The notes under the pieces were generated by a model that had not been told where the DNA came from, ran no database searches, and saw nothing but the letters and a program-made list of their open reading frames with translations. Of a stretch of DNA of 64,000 nucleotides, positions 43,701-56,520 are shown piece after piece. Within the stretch, counting starts at the first letter, position 1. Each line of letters starts with the position of its first letter. The translations under genes were made by a program, and so were the position numbers. The stretch is from Porphyra umbilicalis (taxonomy: Eukaryota > Rhodophyta > Bangiophyceae > Bangiales > Bangiaceae). The stretch spans positions 186,001 through 250,000 of the forward strand of contig KV918778.1 in the NCBI GenBank assembly GCA_002049455.2, read 5' to 3'.

Positions 43701-46700
43701 CTTGGACCGATGCCCCAGCACCGCGGGAGTGTCGCCCCCCCCCGCGACGCGCCCCCCGCCATGACCAGTGCACCGGCACCGCGGGGGCGTCGTCCCATCG
43801 GCGACGCGCCCTCCGTCGCGACAGGTGCACCAGCACCGCGGGGGCGTTGTCCCACCCGCGACGCGCCCTCCGCCAGGACCGGTGGACCTGGACCGCGGGG
43901 GTGTCGCCCCACGGGCGACGCGCCCTCCGCCACGACCGGTGCACCAGCACTGCGGGGCCGTCGCCCCAGCGGCGACGCGCCGTCCGCCACGATCGGTGGA
44001 CCGCCATCGAGGGGCCGTTGACCCACCGGCGACACGGTTTCCGCCACGACCGGTGCAACAGCACCGCGCGGGCGTCGCCCCACTGGTCATGCGCCCTCCG
44101 CCACGACCGGTGCGGCAGCACCGTGGGGCCGTCGCCCCACCGGCGACACGCCCACCGCGAAGCGGCGGGCACCGACTCCGGGGTGTGCCCAACCGGCGAG
44201 GCGCTCTCCGCCACGACCGGTGTAACAGCCCCGCGGGGCTGTCGCCCCACCGGCGACGCGCCCTTCGCTTGGACCGATGCCCCAGCACCGCGGGGGTGTC
44301 GCCCCCCCCCGCGACGCGCCCTCCGCCACGACCGGTGCACCGGCTCCGCGGGGGCGTCGTCCCACCGGCGACGCGCCCTCCGCCACGACAGGTGCACCAG
44401 CACCGCGGGGGCGTTGTCCCACCCGCGACGCGCCCTCCGCCAGGACCGGTGGACCTGGACCGCGGGGGTGTCGCCCCACGGGCGACGCGCCCTCCGCCAC
44501 GACCGGTGCACCAGCACTGCGGGGCCGTCGCCCCAGCGGCGACGCGCCGTCCGCCACGATCGGTGGACCGCCATCGAGGGGCCGTTGACCCACCGGCGAC
44601 ACGGTTTCCGCCACGACCGGTGCAACAGCACCGCGCGGGCGTCGCCCCACTGGTCATGCGCCCTCCGCCACGACCGGTGCGGCAGCACCGTGGGGCCGTC
44701 GCCCCACCGGCGACACGCCCACCGCGAAGCGGCGGGCACCGACTCCGGGGTGTGCCCAACCGGCGAGGCGCTCTCCGCCACGACCGGTGTAACAGCCCCG
44801 CGGGGCTGTCGCCCCACCGGCGACGCGCCCTTCGCTTGGACCGATGCCCCAGCACCGCGGGAGTGTCGCCCCCCCCCGCGACGCGCCCTCCGCCATGACC
44901 GGTGCACCGGCACCGCGGGGGCGTCGTCCCACCGGCGACGCGCCCTCCGTCGCGACAGGTGCACCAGCACCGCGGGGGCGTTGTCCCACCCGCGACGCGC
45001 CCTCCGCCAGGACCGGTGGACCTGGACCGCGGGGGTGTCGCCCCACGGGCGACGCGCCCTCCGCCACGACCGGTGCACCAGCACTGCGGGGCCGTCGCCC
45101 CAGCGGCGACGCGCCGTCCGCCACGATCGGTGGACCGCCATCGAGGGGCCGTTGACCCACCGGCGACACGGTTTCCGCCACGACCGGTGCAACAGCACCG
45201 CGCGGGCGTCGCCCCACTGGTCATGCGCCCTCCGCCACGACCGGTGCGGCAGCACCGTGGGGCCGTCGCCCCACCGGCGACACGCCCACCGCGAAGCGGC
45301 GGGCACCGACTCCGGGGTGTGCCCAACCGGCGAGGCGCTCTCCGCCACGACCGGTGTAACAGCCCCGCGGGGCTGTCGCCCCACCGGCGACGCGCCCTTC
45401 GCTTGGACCGATGCCCCAGCACCGCGGGAGTGTCGCCCCCCCCCGCGACGCGCCCCCCGCCATGACCAGTGCACCGGCACCGCGGGGGCGTCGTCCCATC
45501 GGCGACGCGCCCTCCGTCGCGACAGGTGCACCAGCACCGCGGGGGCGTTGTCCCACCCGCGACGCGCCCTCCGCCAGGACCGGTGGACCTGGACCGCGGG
45601 GGTGTCGCCCCACGGGCGACGCGCCCTCCGCCACGACCGGTGCACCAGCACTGCGGGGCCGTCGCCCCAGCGGCGACGCGCCGTCCGCCACGATCGGTGG
45701 ACCGCCATCGAGGGGCCGTTGACCCACCGGCGACACGGTTTCCGCCACGACCGGTGCAACAGCACCGCGCGGGCGTCGCCCCACTGGTCATGCGCCCTCC
45801 GCCACGACCGGTGCGGCAGCACCGTGGGGCCGTCGCCCCACCGGCGACACGCCCACCGCGAAGCGGCGGGCACCGACTCCGGGGTGTGCCCAACCGGCGA
45901 GGCGCTCTCCGCCACGACCGGTGTAACAGCCCCGCGGGGCTGTCGCCCCACCGGCGACGCGCCCTTCGCTTGGACCGATGCCCCAGCACCGCGGGGGTGT
46001 CGCCCCCCCCCGCGACGCGCCCTCCGCCACGACCGGTGCACCGGCTCCGCGGGGGCGTCGTCCCACCGGCGACGCGCCCTCCGCCACGACAGGTGCACCA
46101 GCACCGCGGGGGCGTTGTCCCACCCGCGACGCGCCCTCCGCCAGGACCGGTGGACCTGGACCGCGGGGGTGTCGCCCCACGGGCGACGCGCCCTCCGCCA
46201 CGACCGGTGCACCAGCACTGCGGGGCCGTCGCCCCAGCGGCGACGCGCCGTCCGCCACGATCGGTGGACCGCCATCGAGGGGCCGTTGACCCACCGGCGA
46301 CACGGTTTCCGCCACGACCGGTGCAACAGCACCGCGCGGGCGTCGCCCCACTGGTCATGCGCCCTCCGCCACGACCGGTGCGGCAGCACCGTGGGGCCGT
46401 CGCCCCACCGGCGACACGCCCACCGCGAAGCGGCGGGCACCGACTCCGGGGTGTGCCCAACCGGCGAGGCGCTCTCCGCCACGACCGGTGTAACAGCCCC
46501 GCGGGGCTGTCGCCCCACCGGCGACGCGCCCTTCGCTTGGACCGATGCCCCAGCACCGCGGGAGTGTCGCCCCCCCCCGCGACGCGCCCTCCGCCATGAC
46601 CAGTGCACCGGCACCGCGGGGGCGTCGTCCCATCGGCGACGCGCCCTCCGTCGCGACAGGTGCACCAGCACCGCGGGGGCGTTGTCCCACCCGCGACGCG

Positions 46701-46876
46701 CCCTCCGCCAGGACCGGTGGACCTGGACCGCGGGGGTGTCGCCCCACGGGCGACGCGCCCTCCGCCACGACAGGTGCACCAGCACCGCGGGGGCGTTGTC
46801 CCACCCGCGACGCGCCCTCCGTCACGATCGGTGCACCAGCACTGCGGGGGCGGTGCCCCACCGGCGACGCGCCCTC
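40788..46876. repeat. 57-bp satellite with 567-bp and 1134-bp higher-order repeats
   Basis: There are about 107 monomers of ~57 bp (core CACCGGCGACGCGCCCTCCG). Ten distinct monomers form a 567-bp unit. The block beginning ATGCCCCAGCACCGCGGG recurs at 40875, 41442, 42009, 42576, 43143, 43710, 44277, 44844, 45411, 45978 and 46545, exactly 567 bp apart. Units alternate between two versions (GGGAGTGTC versus GGGGGTGTC), giving a 1134-bp repeat. The alternation breaks once, at 44844/45411. Because 57, 567 and 1134 are multiples of three and no stops occur, several frames on both strands stay open for over 2000 codons. These are not genes on their own. Confidence 0.95.
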
Positions 46877-48803
46877 GGAGATGCGCGCTGCTCGGCGGGT
46901 CGGTGGCCGCCGGGTTTTCGGGCGTTCCCCCGACCGAGGTTGCGAGCGCGGCATTGGCCGTGGCGGCTGCCACGCTGTCCTCGCTCACGCCCGGGGGCCG
47001 GTCCGCGGCTGTTTGAAAGAGCCCCGGGCGGCTCGCTCGGCGCAGATACATCCGCAGGGTCTCGTGGGGTGCAACGGAGGCGTTCTCCCATGTGGCGTCC
47101 TCGTACCCGGTCCAGGTCACCTTGACCAAGAGGCGGCCATCCTCGCCGTCGGCGTGGTCCAGGTTTTGGTCGATATAGTACGTGTGCCCATCAAGGCTAG
47201 GCCCATGGGGCCGAACCGTCGCGTCCAAGGCGGGGTGCAGTGGTGGCTCGGCCGCGGGCCCCGACGGGGCGCGCACGAGGTGCACGATGTTCTCCCGGAG
47301 GTGGTCGCCCTTGATGTCGAGCACCGCGGTTGGCCCCTCGATGCAAGAGACGCGGAAGGGGCCTTGCGCCCGATGGCCGAGCTTTCTGCCCTTGTAGTCG
47401 AGGTGCCGCTTGAAGGCAAAACTGCCGACTTCTAGTCCGGTCGCCTGGGGCCGGATGCGCGCATCATGGTTGCGCTTGTACCGATGCTGCGCGGCTGTGA
47501 CGGCCTCCCGGATTCGTGGAATCAGGCGTACTATCCGCGTCAGGAAGGCGGCTTGCTCTTTCTTTTCGGCATGGGAGCCCCGCTGCGCCGTCGCCGGATG
47601 GCTCTTCCGCGTTAGGTCCTTGATGGACCAGCTGGCTATCCCAAATGGGTTGACGAGCTCCAACGGGGCGACCTTGGTCGCTGCATGCGGCTGTGTGTTG
47701 TAGGCCAAAGTAAGCGCCGGTAGGAGCTGGTTCCACATGGTGGGGTGCTCCGCGACGCAGTGGTCGAGGATGCGGCCCATTGTCCGGTTGAACCGCTCCG
47801 CTTGCCTGTTGGTCTGCGGTCGCGACGGTGTGGTAACCTTGGCCTCGACGGACAACAGGTTGCACACCTGGTGCCAAAACTGCGCGGTGAACTGGCGTCC
47901 GCCATCCGACAGGAATTGGTCTGGTGCGCCGTAGGCCCCGATCCAATAGTCCAGGAGGACGGAGGCACAGTCCACGGCGCGGTTCTGACCCATCGGGATC
48001 GCGCGTACCAGCTTGGAGAACCGGGCAGTGATGACCATGATGTACTCATGGCCGGCGGCCGTCTTGGCCAGCGGCCCCCGAACAAGTCCGTGGCGATGTC
48101 CTGGAAGGGCAGCGTGGCCGGGAAGAGTTGCAACGCGGCTGCCGTCCGCAGGGGGTGGACGCGGCCGCGGGCGCAGCTGGCGCAGTTTCGTACGTGCAGG
48201 ACGACGTTCGCCGCCATGCCTGGCCTGTAGTAGTACCGCCGCAAGGCGGCATACATCCGAGACTTGCCCGGGTGTCCCGCCAGCGTGGTCTCGTGCTCCA
48301 AACGCAGCACACGCCCCCGTTGAGACTCTAGCACGACGATTTGGGCCACCTTGTCGTACGTGGCGCGACGGCACACGAGGCCGTCGCTGTCCTAGAAGAA
48401 CGGCACCGCCCGACCGGCATTGAGCGCCTCTACGACCTTGCGGCATAGGGGATCCTCCCTCTGTGCCGTCGCCACCTCGCCCTTGTCGATGGCCCGAGTG
48501 GTCGTCCCCGACGCGTAGTTGGCGGTCTCCAGGCCCCGGGACGTCTCTGCCCGAGTTACGGCGAAAACATGGCTGTCTGTGTCGTCGGCCGAGCAGTGGG
48601 CCCCCGACGTGACGAGCCGGGACATGCCGTCTGCGAGCCAATGGGTCTGGCCAAGTTTGTACGCGATGTCGAAGGAGAGCTCATTCAGGCGCATGCGCCA
48701 GCGTGAGAGGCGTCCGTGCGCCGTCCCGTCGATGTTGAGTAGCCAGCGGAGGCAGTCGTGGACCGTTTGGACCAAGAAACGGTCGCCCTCCAGGTAGGCT
48801 CGC
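46877..48803 (-). pseudogene. Gypsy-C pol: RNase H end, integrase, chromodomain
   Basis: It resumes the frame cut at 54190. The content is the RNase H end (QTHWLADGMSRL), TAG at 48392, the integrase finger (H..H then CASC, 48310-48170), a frameshift near 48060, and integrase catalytic residues in IATDLFG, FLSDGGRQF and NRQAERFN. A chromodomain-like VKVTWTGYEDATWE lies at about 47115-47075. No stop follows. The integrase frame runs straight through the satellite to 40782, so the polyprotein would carry a basic 19-residue repeat tail (HRSWRRARR...). Integrase inserts cDNA and the chromodomain would steer it to marked chromatin. This copy is dead because of the stop, the shift and the insertion. 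Confidence 0.9.
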
Positions 48804-49222
48804 TGTTGGACTGTGATGCTCGTCGCCGACTCCACTGGCGGTTCGCGGATGGATGATGGTCGGTGACCCTTATGGTACCCCACATGGTACATTTGCAAGA
48901 CGTGGTCAAGTTGCACACATTTGTGTTGGGTGATCTTGGGGCGTTACTTTTGGCATGTTTTGGATTTGATCTTCGCTTTGCTCGAGTGGCTTTTGATTTG
49001 GTGAGTGATTAGATTTGGTGCGAGGGCGTGGGCGTCGGTGTGGGCGCGAGAGGGGGGAGCACTTGGGCCGGTGGGGACTATTTGAGAATTGCTCTCGGTT
49101 GGGAGAGGCGGGCGAACCTTAGGACAACCAACAAAGCACGTTCGCACACACACACACAAGCTCAAGCCACTCAACCACTTCACCGTGGTCCCCCAACCCT
49201 TATCCCCACTGCGTTTTCAACA
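48804..49222 (+). repeat. Copia-A3 5' LTR
   Basis: TGTTGGACTG to TTTTCAACA; one T longer at the end than the A2 copies. Confidence 0.93.
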
Positions 49223-49383
49223 GGTTATGGGCCCAGAGCCAGGGCTGTGACAAGAGCAAGGTGTGCCAGCTGGTGTCGCGGCGGTCGCGGCAAGTGCGAA
49301 GAGGACGAGGTCAAGGTGGTTCAAGGACGTGACGGTCAAGGCGCACGGCTCGGCAAGGTCGGGCGCTACGACAAGAAGACATC

Positions 49384-52300
49384 ATGGACGGAGGCGCTGC
49401 CGGCATGGGCGGCATCAAGATCCACAAGTTGACGGAGACGAACGTCCACGAGTGGCGTCAGCGCATTTAGATGGTCCTCGCGCTGCGCGACCTGGACGAT
49501 ATGTTTGACGAAGACGGCAAGCCGATGGACGCGGAGACCCGCGAGTTGGCGGTGTGGAAGCGTCGAGACACGAAGGCGAGCGCCATCATCGGGCTCACCC
49601 TTGGGTCTGAGCAGCTCGAGCACGTGTCGGGCTGCAAGACGACGGCGGAAATGTGGTCGACGCTGCAAGGTGTCTTCCAGCGCAAGAGTTTGATGAACAA
49701 GATGAAGGCGCGACGCGAGTTCTACACCGTCGAAATGACCGTCGGCGAGGGCATGCTGGGCTACATCAACCGCGTGCGCAACCTCGGCGAGAACCTCAAG
49801 GCCATGAGCGGCGAGGTGACGGAGATGGACGTTGCCATGAGCGTCCTCAACGGGCTGACGTCCAAGTACGAGAACCTGCTGGTGGCTCTCGACGCCAAGG
49901 GCGAGGACGAGCTGAGCCTCGACTTTGTCAAGAGCCGCTTGCTTCAGGAGGAGCGGCGGCAGGCGGACAAGTCACCGGCGACGAAGCGCATTGGCGACAT
50001 GGCACTCGTCGGCGCCAACTATCGAGGTCAAGGCCGCCGTGGTGACTTCTCCAAGATCGAGTGCTACTACTGCCATACTTTTGGGCACATCTCTCGCGAT
50101 TGCCCAGAGCTCAAGGCCAAGAAGCAGAGACAGGACAAGGTGTCCGCGATTGCGGCTGACGATGGTAGCGACAGCGACGACACCATCTGTCTGGTGGGCA
50201 ATGCAGCTGACACCGATGACATCTCCAAGTCGTGGCTTGTGGACTCTGCGGCGTCTGCCCACATGTGCTGGATGCGCGGGTGCTTTGACGACTACCATAC
50301 GACCACGGGACGGCACGTCACGATGGGTGACAAGGGTTCCGTAGCCACGGCGGGCGTCGGAACCGTCGTGCTCAATGTCATCGTTCACGGCAAGACGCGC
50401 AAGATCAAGTTGGAGAAGGTACTCCATGTTCCTACCATGGGCTTCAACCTCATGTCGGTCGGCATGATAGAGGAGCGTGGGGCGGAAGTGTCATTCAAGA
50501 GCGGTAAGACGATCATCAAGATGAACGAGAAGACTGGTGCGTGCGGCACTCGTGAGAACGGGCTCTACCACTTGGACACGGCCCCACTGTCGGATATTGC
50601 TGCGGTGGCCTCTCTTCAGCTCTGGCATGAGCGCCTTGGGCACGTCGACGTGGCTGGCGTTAAGCGGATGATCAAGAACAAGGACATCAATGGACTCAAG
50701 TGCTCTTCCATGGCGGTAAAGGACGTCTGCGAGCCGTGCGTGTATGGGAAGGCGGCTATGACGCCTATGCCTAGTGCAGGAGGAGGTCGAGTCAGCAAGC
50801 GCCTGCAGCTCGTGCAATCGGACCTGGGCGGGCCAATGTCGGAGCCGTCGCGTGGCGGTGCGCTCTATTTCGGCACCTTCACCGACGACTTCTCCCGTTG
50901 GACCGACGTGGTCTTCCTGCAGAAGACGAGCGATCTGCTCTCGGAGTACAAGAAGTGGCTGAAGAAGGCCCAGCTGCACACGGGAACCAAGATCAAGATC
51001 CTACGCTCCGATAATGGCGGCGAGTATGTGTCGAATGCATTCAAGGCTCTTCACGATGAGAACGGCACGACGCACCAGACCACGGTGCCCGACACGCCGC
51101 AGCAGAACGGAGTTGCTGAGCGGCTCAACCGAGTTCTCGTGGAGATGGCTCGCACCATGATGCGACACAAGGACGTCGATCAGGATCTTTGGGCGGATAC
51201 CATCAAGACGCCGGTGTACATCAAGAACCGCGTCACGAGCAGGGCGCTTACCGTTGGCAAGACGTCTTTTGAGCTGTGGACCGGGAATAAGCCCAACGTG
51301 AGCCACCTGCGGGTGTTTGGGTCGACATGCTGGGTCGTGCTGCACAAGAGTCACATCGACGGCAAGTTTGGCGACAAGGCGGCGAAGGGCTTCTTCTTAG
51401 GCTATCCCGACGGCAGCAAGGCGTACAAGGTCATCATCGACGACGGCAAGGTCGTCAAGGCACGAAGCGTTGTGTTCGCCGAGACGAACGTAAGCGAGGT
51501 CGCAGAAGTTGCGGAGGAGCTTCCCGAAGACGAAGTCGTCGAAGTTGAGACGGGCTTGCGTTCTGCAAGCGACGGCGAAGACGTAGATGCTGACAATGAC
51601 GACAAGGACGACAAGCAAGACGATGGATCTCACACAAGTCCGCGGACGACAATCAAGGTAGTGGCGGCTCTCAAGACACGCTGCGTCGGAGCGGCAGAGC
51701 GCGGCGACCCCCTGTCGAGTACCGGCGCCCGGTGAGCCTGGTTGCTCACGAGGCGCCCACGACGTACGTGCAAGCCGTTCAAGGGCAAGAATTGGCTAAG
51801 TGGAAGATTGCTATGGACGAGGAGATGGAAGCCATCAGCAAGAACAAGACTTGGCGCTTGACGGATCGCCCGGCCAGTCGACGTGTGCGGAAGGGCAAAT
51901 GGGTTTACAAGGTCAAGAACGAGGTTGACAAGAACGGGAACAACACGACGCGGCGCAAGGCGCGCCTGTGCTTCATGGGGAACCGGCAGATCAATGGGCT
52001 CGACTTCAACGAGACGTTCGCGCCGGTGGCCAAGTTTACCACCATTCGATGCATCCTGGCGATGACGGCGGCGAACGGGTGGGAGCTACATCAGATGGAC
52101 GTCAAGACGGCATTCCTCTACGGCGACCTTGACGAGGAGGTCTACATGGAGCAACCAGACGGCTATGTCGATCCGACGTATCCTGACAAGGTGTGTCGTC
52201 TCCTCCAAGCGCTATATGGGCTGAAGCAAGCTCTCAAGATGTGGTACGCCAAGCTCGACGACTTCCTCAAGTCGCAGGGGTTTGACAACATTGACCCGGA

Positions 52301-53735
52301 TGCATGCCTCTACCTCCTTATGGATGACGGCGAAATCGTCATCGTCCTGGTGTACGTCGACGATCTTCTTTTGGTGGCATCAAGCCTGGCGGCGATCTAC
52401 AAGATTGAGGACGCTCTGCACAAGCGTTTTGAGATGAAGGACCTGGGCGAGGCGAAGGTCATCCTCGGGCTAGAGATTAGACGTGACAAGGCGTTGGGAA
52501 CCCTCAAGCTGTCGCAGGGAAAGTACGCGGCGCAAGTGCTGGAGAAGTTCGGGATGGCGGAGTGCAACCCGATCGGAACGCCGCTGGAGGTGGGCCTGCA
52601 GCTGGTCAAGGCCGACGGGAGTGACGACGTGCTGCCCTACCGCGAAGCTGTCGGCAGTCTTATGTACCTGATGGTCGGGACACGTCCTGACCTCGCCTTC
52701 GCCATCGGGAAGCTGAGTCGTTTTGTCTCGTGCTACGGCAAGGAGCATTGGGCGGCGATTAAGCGCGTTCTACGGTACGTCAAGGGTTCGGTGAACAAGG
52801 GGCTGGCCTTCGACAAGAACTCTTCCTGTGTTCTACAAGGCTGTAGTGATGCCGACTGGGCGGGTGACCACGAGACGCGACGTTCTACGACGGGCTTCAC
52901 CTTCATCTTTGGCGGAGCAGCCGTCAGCTGGGGTTCCAAGTTGCAGAAGACGGTGGCGCTGTCGACGATGGAAGCCCAGTACATGGCTCTATTGTTGAAA
53001 CGCAGTGGGGATAGGGGTTGGGGGACCACGGTGAAGTGGTTGAGTGGCTTGAGCTTGTGTGTGTGTGTGCGAACGTGCTTTGTTGGTTGTCCTAAGGTTC
53101 GCCCGCCTCTCCCAACCGAGAGCACCTCTCAAATAGTCCCCACAGGCCCAAGTGCTCCCCCCTCTCGCGCCCACACCGACGCCCACGCCCTCGCACCAAA
53201 TCGAATCACTCAGCAAATCAAAAGCCACTAGAGCAAAGCGAAGATCAAATCCAAAACATGCAAAAAGTAACGCCCCAAGATCACCCAACACAAATGTGTG
53301 CAACTTGGCCACGTCTTGCAAATGTACCATGTGGGGTACCATAAGGGTCACCGACCATCATCCATCCGCGAACCGCCAGTGGAGCCGGCGACGAGCATCA
53401 CAGTACCACATCTGTGTGAGGCCCCAAAGGAAGCTGTTTGGCTAAACAAGCTCGTGCAAAGCGTTGCAACTCAAGGGCTGCGGACAGTGATCTCGGGCGG
53501 GCCGATCAACATCAAGGTCGACAACAGCGGGTGCATTGACTTCTCCAAGAACCCCGTCGAGCACAAGCGCACCAAGCACATCGACATTCGATACAACTTT
53601 GTCCGCGAGGCCATCACGACGGACAAGGTGACACTGGAGCATTGTGCAACGGACGACATGGTGGCGGACCCGATGACGAAGGAGCTCGGCAAGACCAAGC
53701 ACGAAACGCATGACGAGGCCATGGGGCTTTGCTGA
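49384..53735 (+). pseudogene. Copia-A3 gag-pol polyprotein, interrupted
   Basis: ATG 49384 is followed by a TAG at 49468 (AAG in A2). Then 49471-51735 is open with gag, an intact CCHC (CYYCHTFGHISRDC), protease VDSAASAHMC and integrase (QSDLGGP, RSDNGGEY, VAERLN). Two extra bases near 51633 (TCACACAAG versus TGACAAG) shift the frame. The RT (YVDD at about 52350) and RNase H continue in 51732-52992. The solo LTR at 52993-53410 follows, then the RNase H end 53411-53735, closing with TGA. Only early and linker lesions hit the protein before the solo LTR, so a single ancestral repair separates A2 and A3 catalytic domains from activity. Confidence 0.93.
52993..53410 (-). repeat. Solo copia-A LTR inside A3
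   Basis: It is exactly 418 bp, reversed relative to A3. The flanks are TCTAT (52988-52992) and TCTGT (53411-53415), a 5-bp duplication with one mutation; copy A2 has TCTGT at this site. Such a solo LTR normally arises by recombination between the two LTRs of a full element. LTR plus TSD is 423 bp, so the frame would be kept, but the LTR itself contains stops. Confidence 0.92.
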
Positions 53736-53770
53736 ATACAAGAACCGCCGCGGCAACAAGCAAGGAGGAG

Positions 53771-54189
53771 TGTTGGACTGTGATGCTCGTCGCCGGCTCC
53801 ACTGGCGGTTCGCGGATGGATGATGGTCGGTGACCCTTATGGTACCCCACATGGTACATTTGCAAGACGTGGTCAAGTTGCACACATTCGTGTTGGGTGA
53901 TCTTGGGGCGTTACTTTTTGCATGTTTTGGATTTGATCTTCGCTTTGCTCTAGTGGCTTTTGATTTGCTGAGTGATTCGATTTGGTGCGAGGGCGTGGGC
54001 GTCGGTGTGGGCGCGAGAGGGGGGAGCACTTGGGCCTGTGGGGACTATTTGAGAGGTGCTCTCGGTTGGGAGAGGCGGGCGAACCTTAGGACAACCAACA
54101 AAGCACGTTCGCACACACACACACAAGCTCAAGCCACTCAACCACTTCACCGTGGTCCCCCAACCCCTATCCCCACTGCGTTTTCAACA
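53771..54189 (+). repeat. Copia-A3 3' LTR
   Basis: It is 419 bp, follows CAAGGAGGAG, ends TTTTCAACA and is flanked by CTCGC. Confidence 0.93.
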
Positions 54190-56520
54190 CTCGCAACTTG
54201 AGGGAGGCCCACACGACGGCGAGGCACTCCTTCTTTGTCACGCCGAAGGCCCGCTCGGCCCCTTCGAGGACGCGGCTGATGAACGAAACGGGACGGAGCC
54301 CGCCCTCTTGTTGTTCCTGCAGCAGGGCTGCGCCTACTTGCGTGCCGCAAGCATCCACGTCCAACACGTACTTGTGGCCGGCGCGCGGGAGGGCGAGCAC
54401 CGGGGGCTGCGTCGGCCGGCGCTTCAGCTCCTCGAAGGCAAACAGCTGTTCCGCGGTCGGAGGCGGCACCGTGACCGGTGCGGTCGAGCCCATGAGGTCC
54501 GTCAGGGGGGTGGCGGTCCGCGCGAAGTTCGGGACGAACCGTCGGAAGACGTTGCACATGCCAATGAAGCTCCGCACTCGGGTGTGCGTCGTCGGAAACG
54601 CCGCTTCCCGGAGGGCCTTGGTATGGGCATGCAACACGCGGAGGCGGCCAGGGGTGATCTCGTGGCCGACGTATTCCACCGTCGTGCGGAAGAAGCGGCA
54701 CTTGGGAAGTTTGAGGGTGACCCCCGCGGCCCGTAGGAGCCCTAGCACCTCGTCCAAATGCTGGACATGCGCCTCTGGCGTCTTGGAGTAGACGATGACG
54801 TCGTCGAGGTACACCAGGCAACTTTGCCAATTGACGCCGGACAGGATAATGTCCAGCGCCTTCTGGAACGTCGCGCGCGCGTTGGTCAGCCCGAACGGCA
54901 TCCGCATGTAGTGGTACGCCCCTTTGTGGCATACGAAGCCCGTCTTCTCCCGGTCACCGTCGGCGATGAGGACTTTCCAGTATCCGGCGTTGCAGTCCAG
55001 GGCAGAGAAGACCTTGGCTTCCCCGAGGCTGTCGATGCACTCATCAATGCGGGGCAGCGGGAAGGAGTCACGCTTGGTTACCGCATTCAGCAGGCGGTAG
55101 TCCACGCAGAACCGGAGTGTGCCGTCATTCTTGGGGACCAGGACCATGGGGAAGCCCGAGTCGGAGGAGGTCGGCTCGATGACGTCGGCCGCCAACTGGC
55201 GTTCAACCTCCGCGGCCTCCGCCTCTCGCGCCTTTGGTCCGGCCCGCCGGTGTGGAACGCGTACGGGCTTTGCCCCCGGGGTGAGCTCGATGTGGTGCCT
55301 TGTGGCCCTAATCGCGCCCAGCGCTTGGCCCGACCACATCGCCTCGTGCCGGCGGAGCACCGCTCGGATCCGGTCGTGGAGATGAGGTGGAGCCTCGGGA
55401 AGCAGGACGTCCGCCACGCGCGGGGGGCTCGGTGCCGCGGGCTCGGGTCCCTCCTTGGGGGGGTCCCCCTCGGGGCCGTCGGCCCCCGCGGGGGGTTCCG
55501 CCATCAGCAGGTCCCCACGCGCGGCGGCCATCGGGGTGGGTACCACCGGGGTCCCTGCGTCGGCCGGGTGGTCACCACAGAAGGAGGGGTCCCGGGCCGG
55601 CACGTCGACCCGCATCGGACCCCCGCCACCAGCCGACGGGCGTGCGGGCAAGGCGATGACGCCTGTATTGAGCACCTCGACGCGGCCGACGGCCGTCTTC
55701 GGGCGGAGGGTCACCTCGCAGTCCCCGAAGTTGGAGATCACGACCGGGAAGGCGATGTCAGGCAGAATCTCGTGGACCCCGTTGGCGACCGTCGCCCGGT
55801 ACATGGTCATCAGCCGGGACGCCCCAAAGCTCTGCCCTAGGCCCCCCCACGGTGTGCACACCCAGGCAATCGTCGCCGACCGAGGCGCCAACTGCGTCTT
55901 TTAGGCCAGCCTCAGGACGCGGGACGCCGAGGCGCGGCAATCGATCTTGTCGTTGGGCCCCCGAACGATTGCGGACGCCGTCCCATCTCGCCACCGCACC
56001 GCTTGGTCTGACGGCAGAATGGCGTGGGCATGCGCGTGCAGAAAGTTGCAGCCCAGCAGGGCGAGGACAGAAAGGCTGGCGACCACGTGGAAAGTGCAGG
56101 GCACGCACAGTCCCCCCGCCCGGAAGAGCAGGGAGATCGTCCCCGAGGTCACCAGCTGATTCCCGTTCGCGTCGCGCAGCCGGAGCCCGGCGCCCGGCGG
56201 GTGCGGCGTGATGGCCGCGTCCTATCCGTCGGGGAGGGCCTCCTGCCGAATGACGCTGGCGCCTGCTCCGATGTCGACGACGGCGGAGGTCGCGACCATG
56301 TTGGACGCCTCCCGTCCCATGGATGCCGTGATCCGGTAGTTGTGCAGCGTCGCAAGGAGGATCTCGGCGTCCTTGGTCGCGGGGGCCGGCGCGGCGGAGG
56401 CCGTGGTGACCGGGGCGGGTCCCTCTGTGCCGCGCGCCGCCGCGTCCGATTACGCTCTTGAACAGGGCGGTCGGGGCAGGATGCGGGGCCGAAAGGCCGG
56501 TAACGGCCGGTCGCCTCGTC
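54190..56520 (-). pseudogene. Gypsy-C pol: protease, RT and RNase H start
   Basis: On the minus strand the frame has the aspartic protease motif VVDIGAGAS (about 56280-56254; the family has DTGAS or DSGA), TAG near 56221, the protease C-term LLGCNFL and TAA at 55901. A long intact stretch 55891-54190 follows. It holds a linker, RT (RFCVDYRLLN, MPFGLTNARATFQ, YLDD at about 54800), a connection (SFIGMCNVFRRFV) and RNase H (DVDACGTQVGAALLQ, TKKECLAVVWA). It is cut inside RNase H by copia A3. The gag frame differs from this frame, so gag-pol needed a frameshift or has acquired one. The stops make it a pseudogene. Confidence 0.9.

Larger units (their letters stand above)
48804..54189 (+). mobile_element. 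Copia element A3, full length
   Basis: It is 5386 bp with 419-bp LTRs (48804-49222, 53771-54189), PBS at 49223-49236, PPT at 53761-53770 and a TSD of CTCGC (48799-48803, 54190-54194). It splits the RNase H of gypsy C. The LTRs differ at about ten positions. It carries a solo copia-A LTR in reverse orientation. Confidence 0.96.

Noticed and set aside
40788-46876. Regular repeats considered as a CRISPR array
   Set aside because: There are no unique spacers and no cas genes. The units are contiguous 57-bp satellite monomers in eukaryotic DNA.
40726-48641. Very long open frames (2019, 2120 and 2619 codons) on both strands
   Set aside because: They are produced by a stop-free satellite whose periods are multiples of three, and several frames are open at once. 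No gene is called from them alone.
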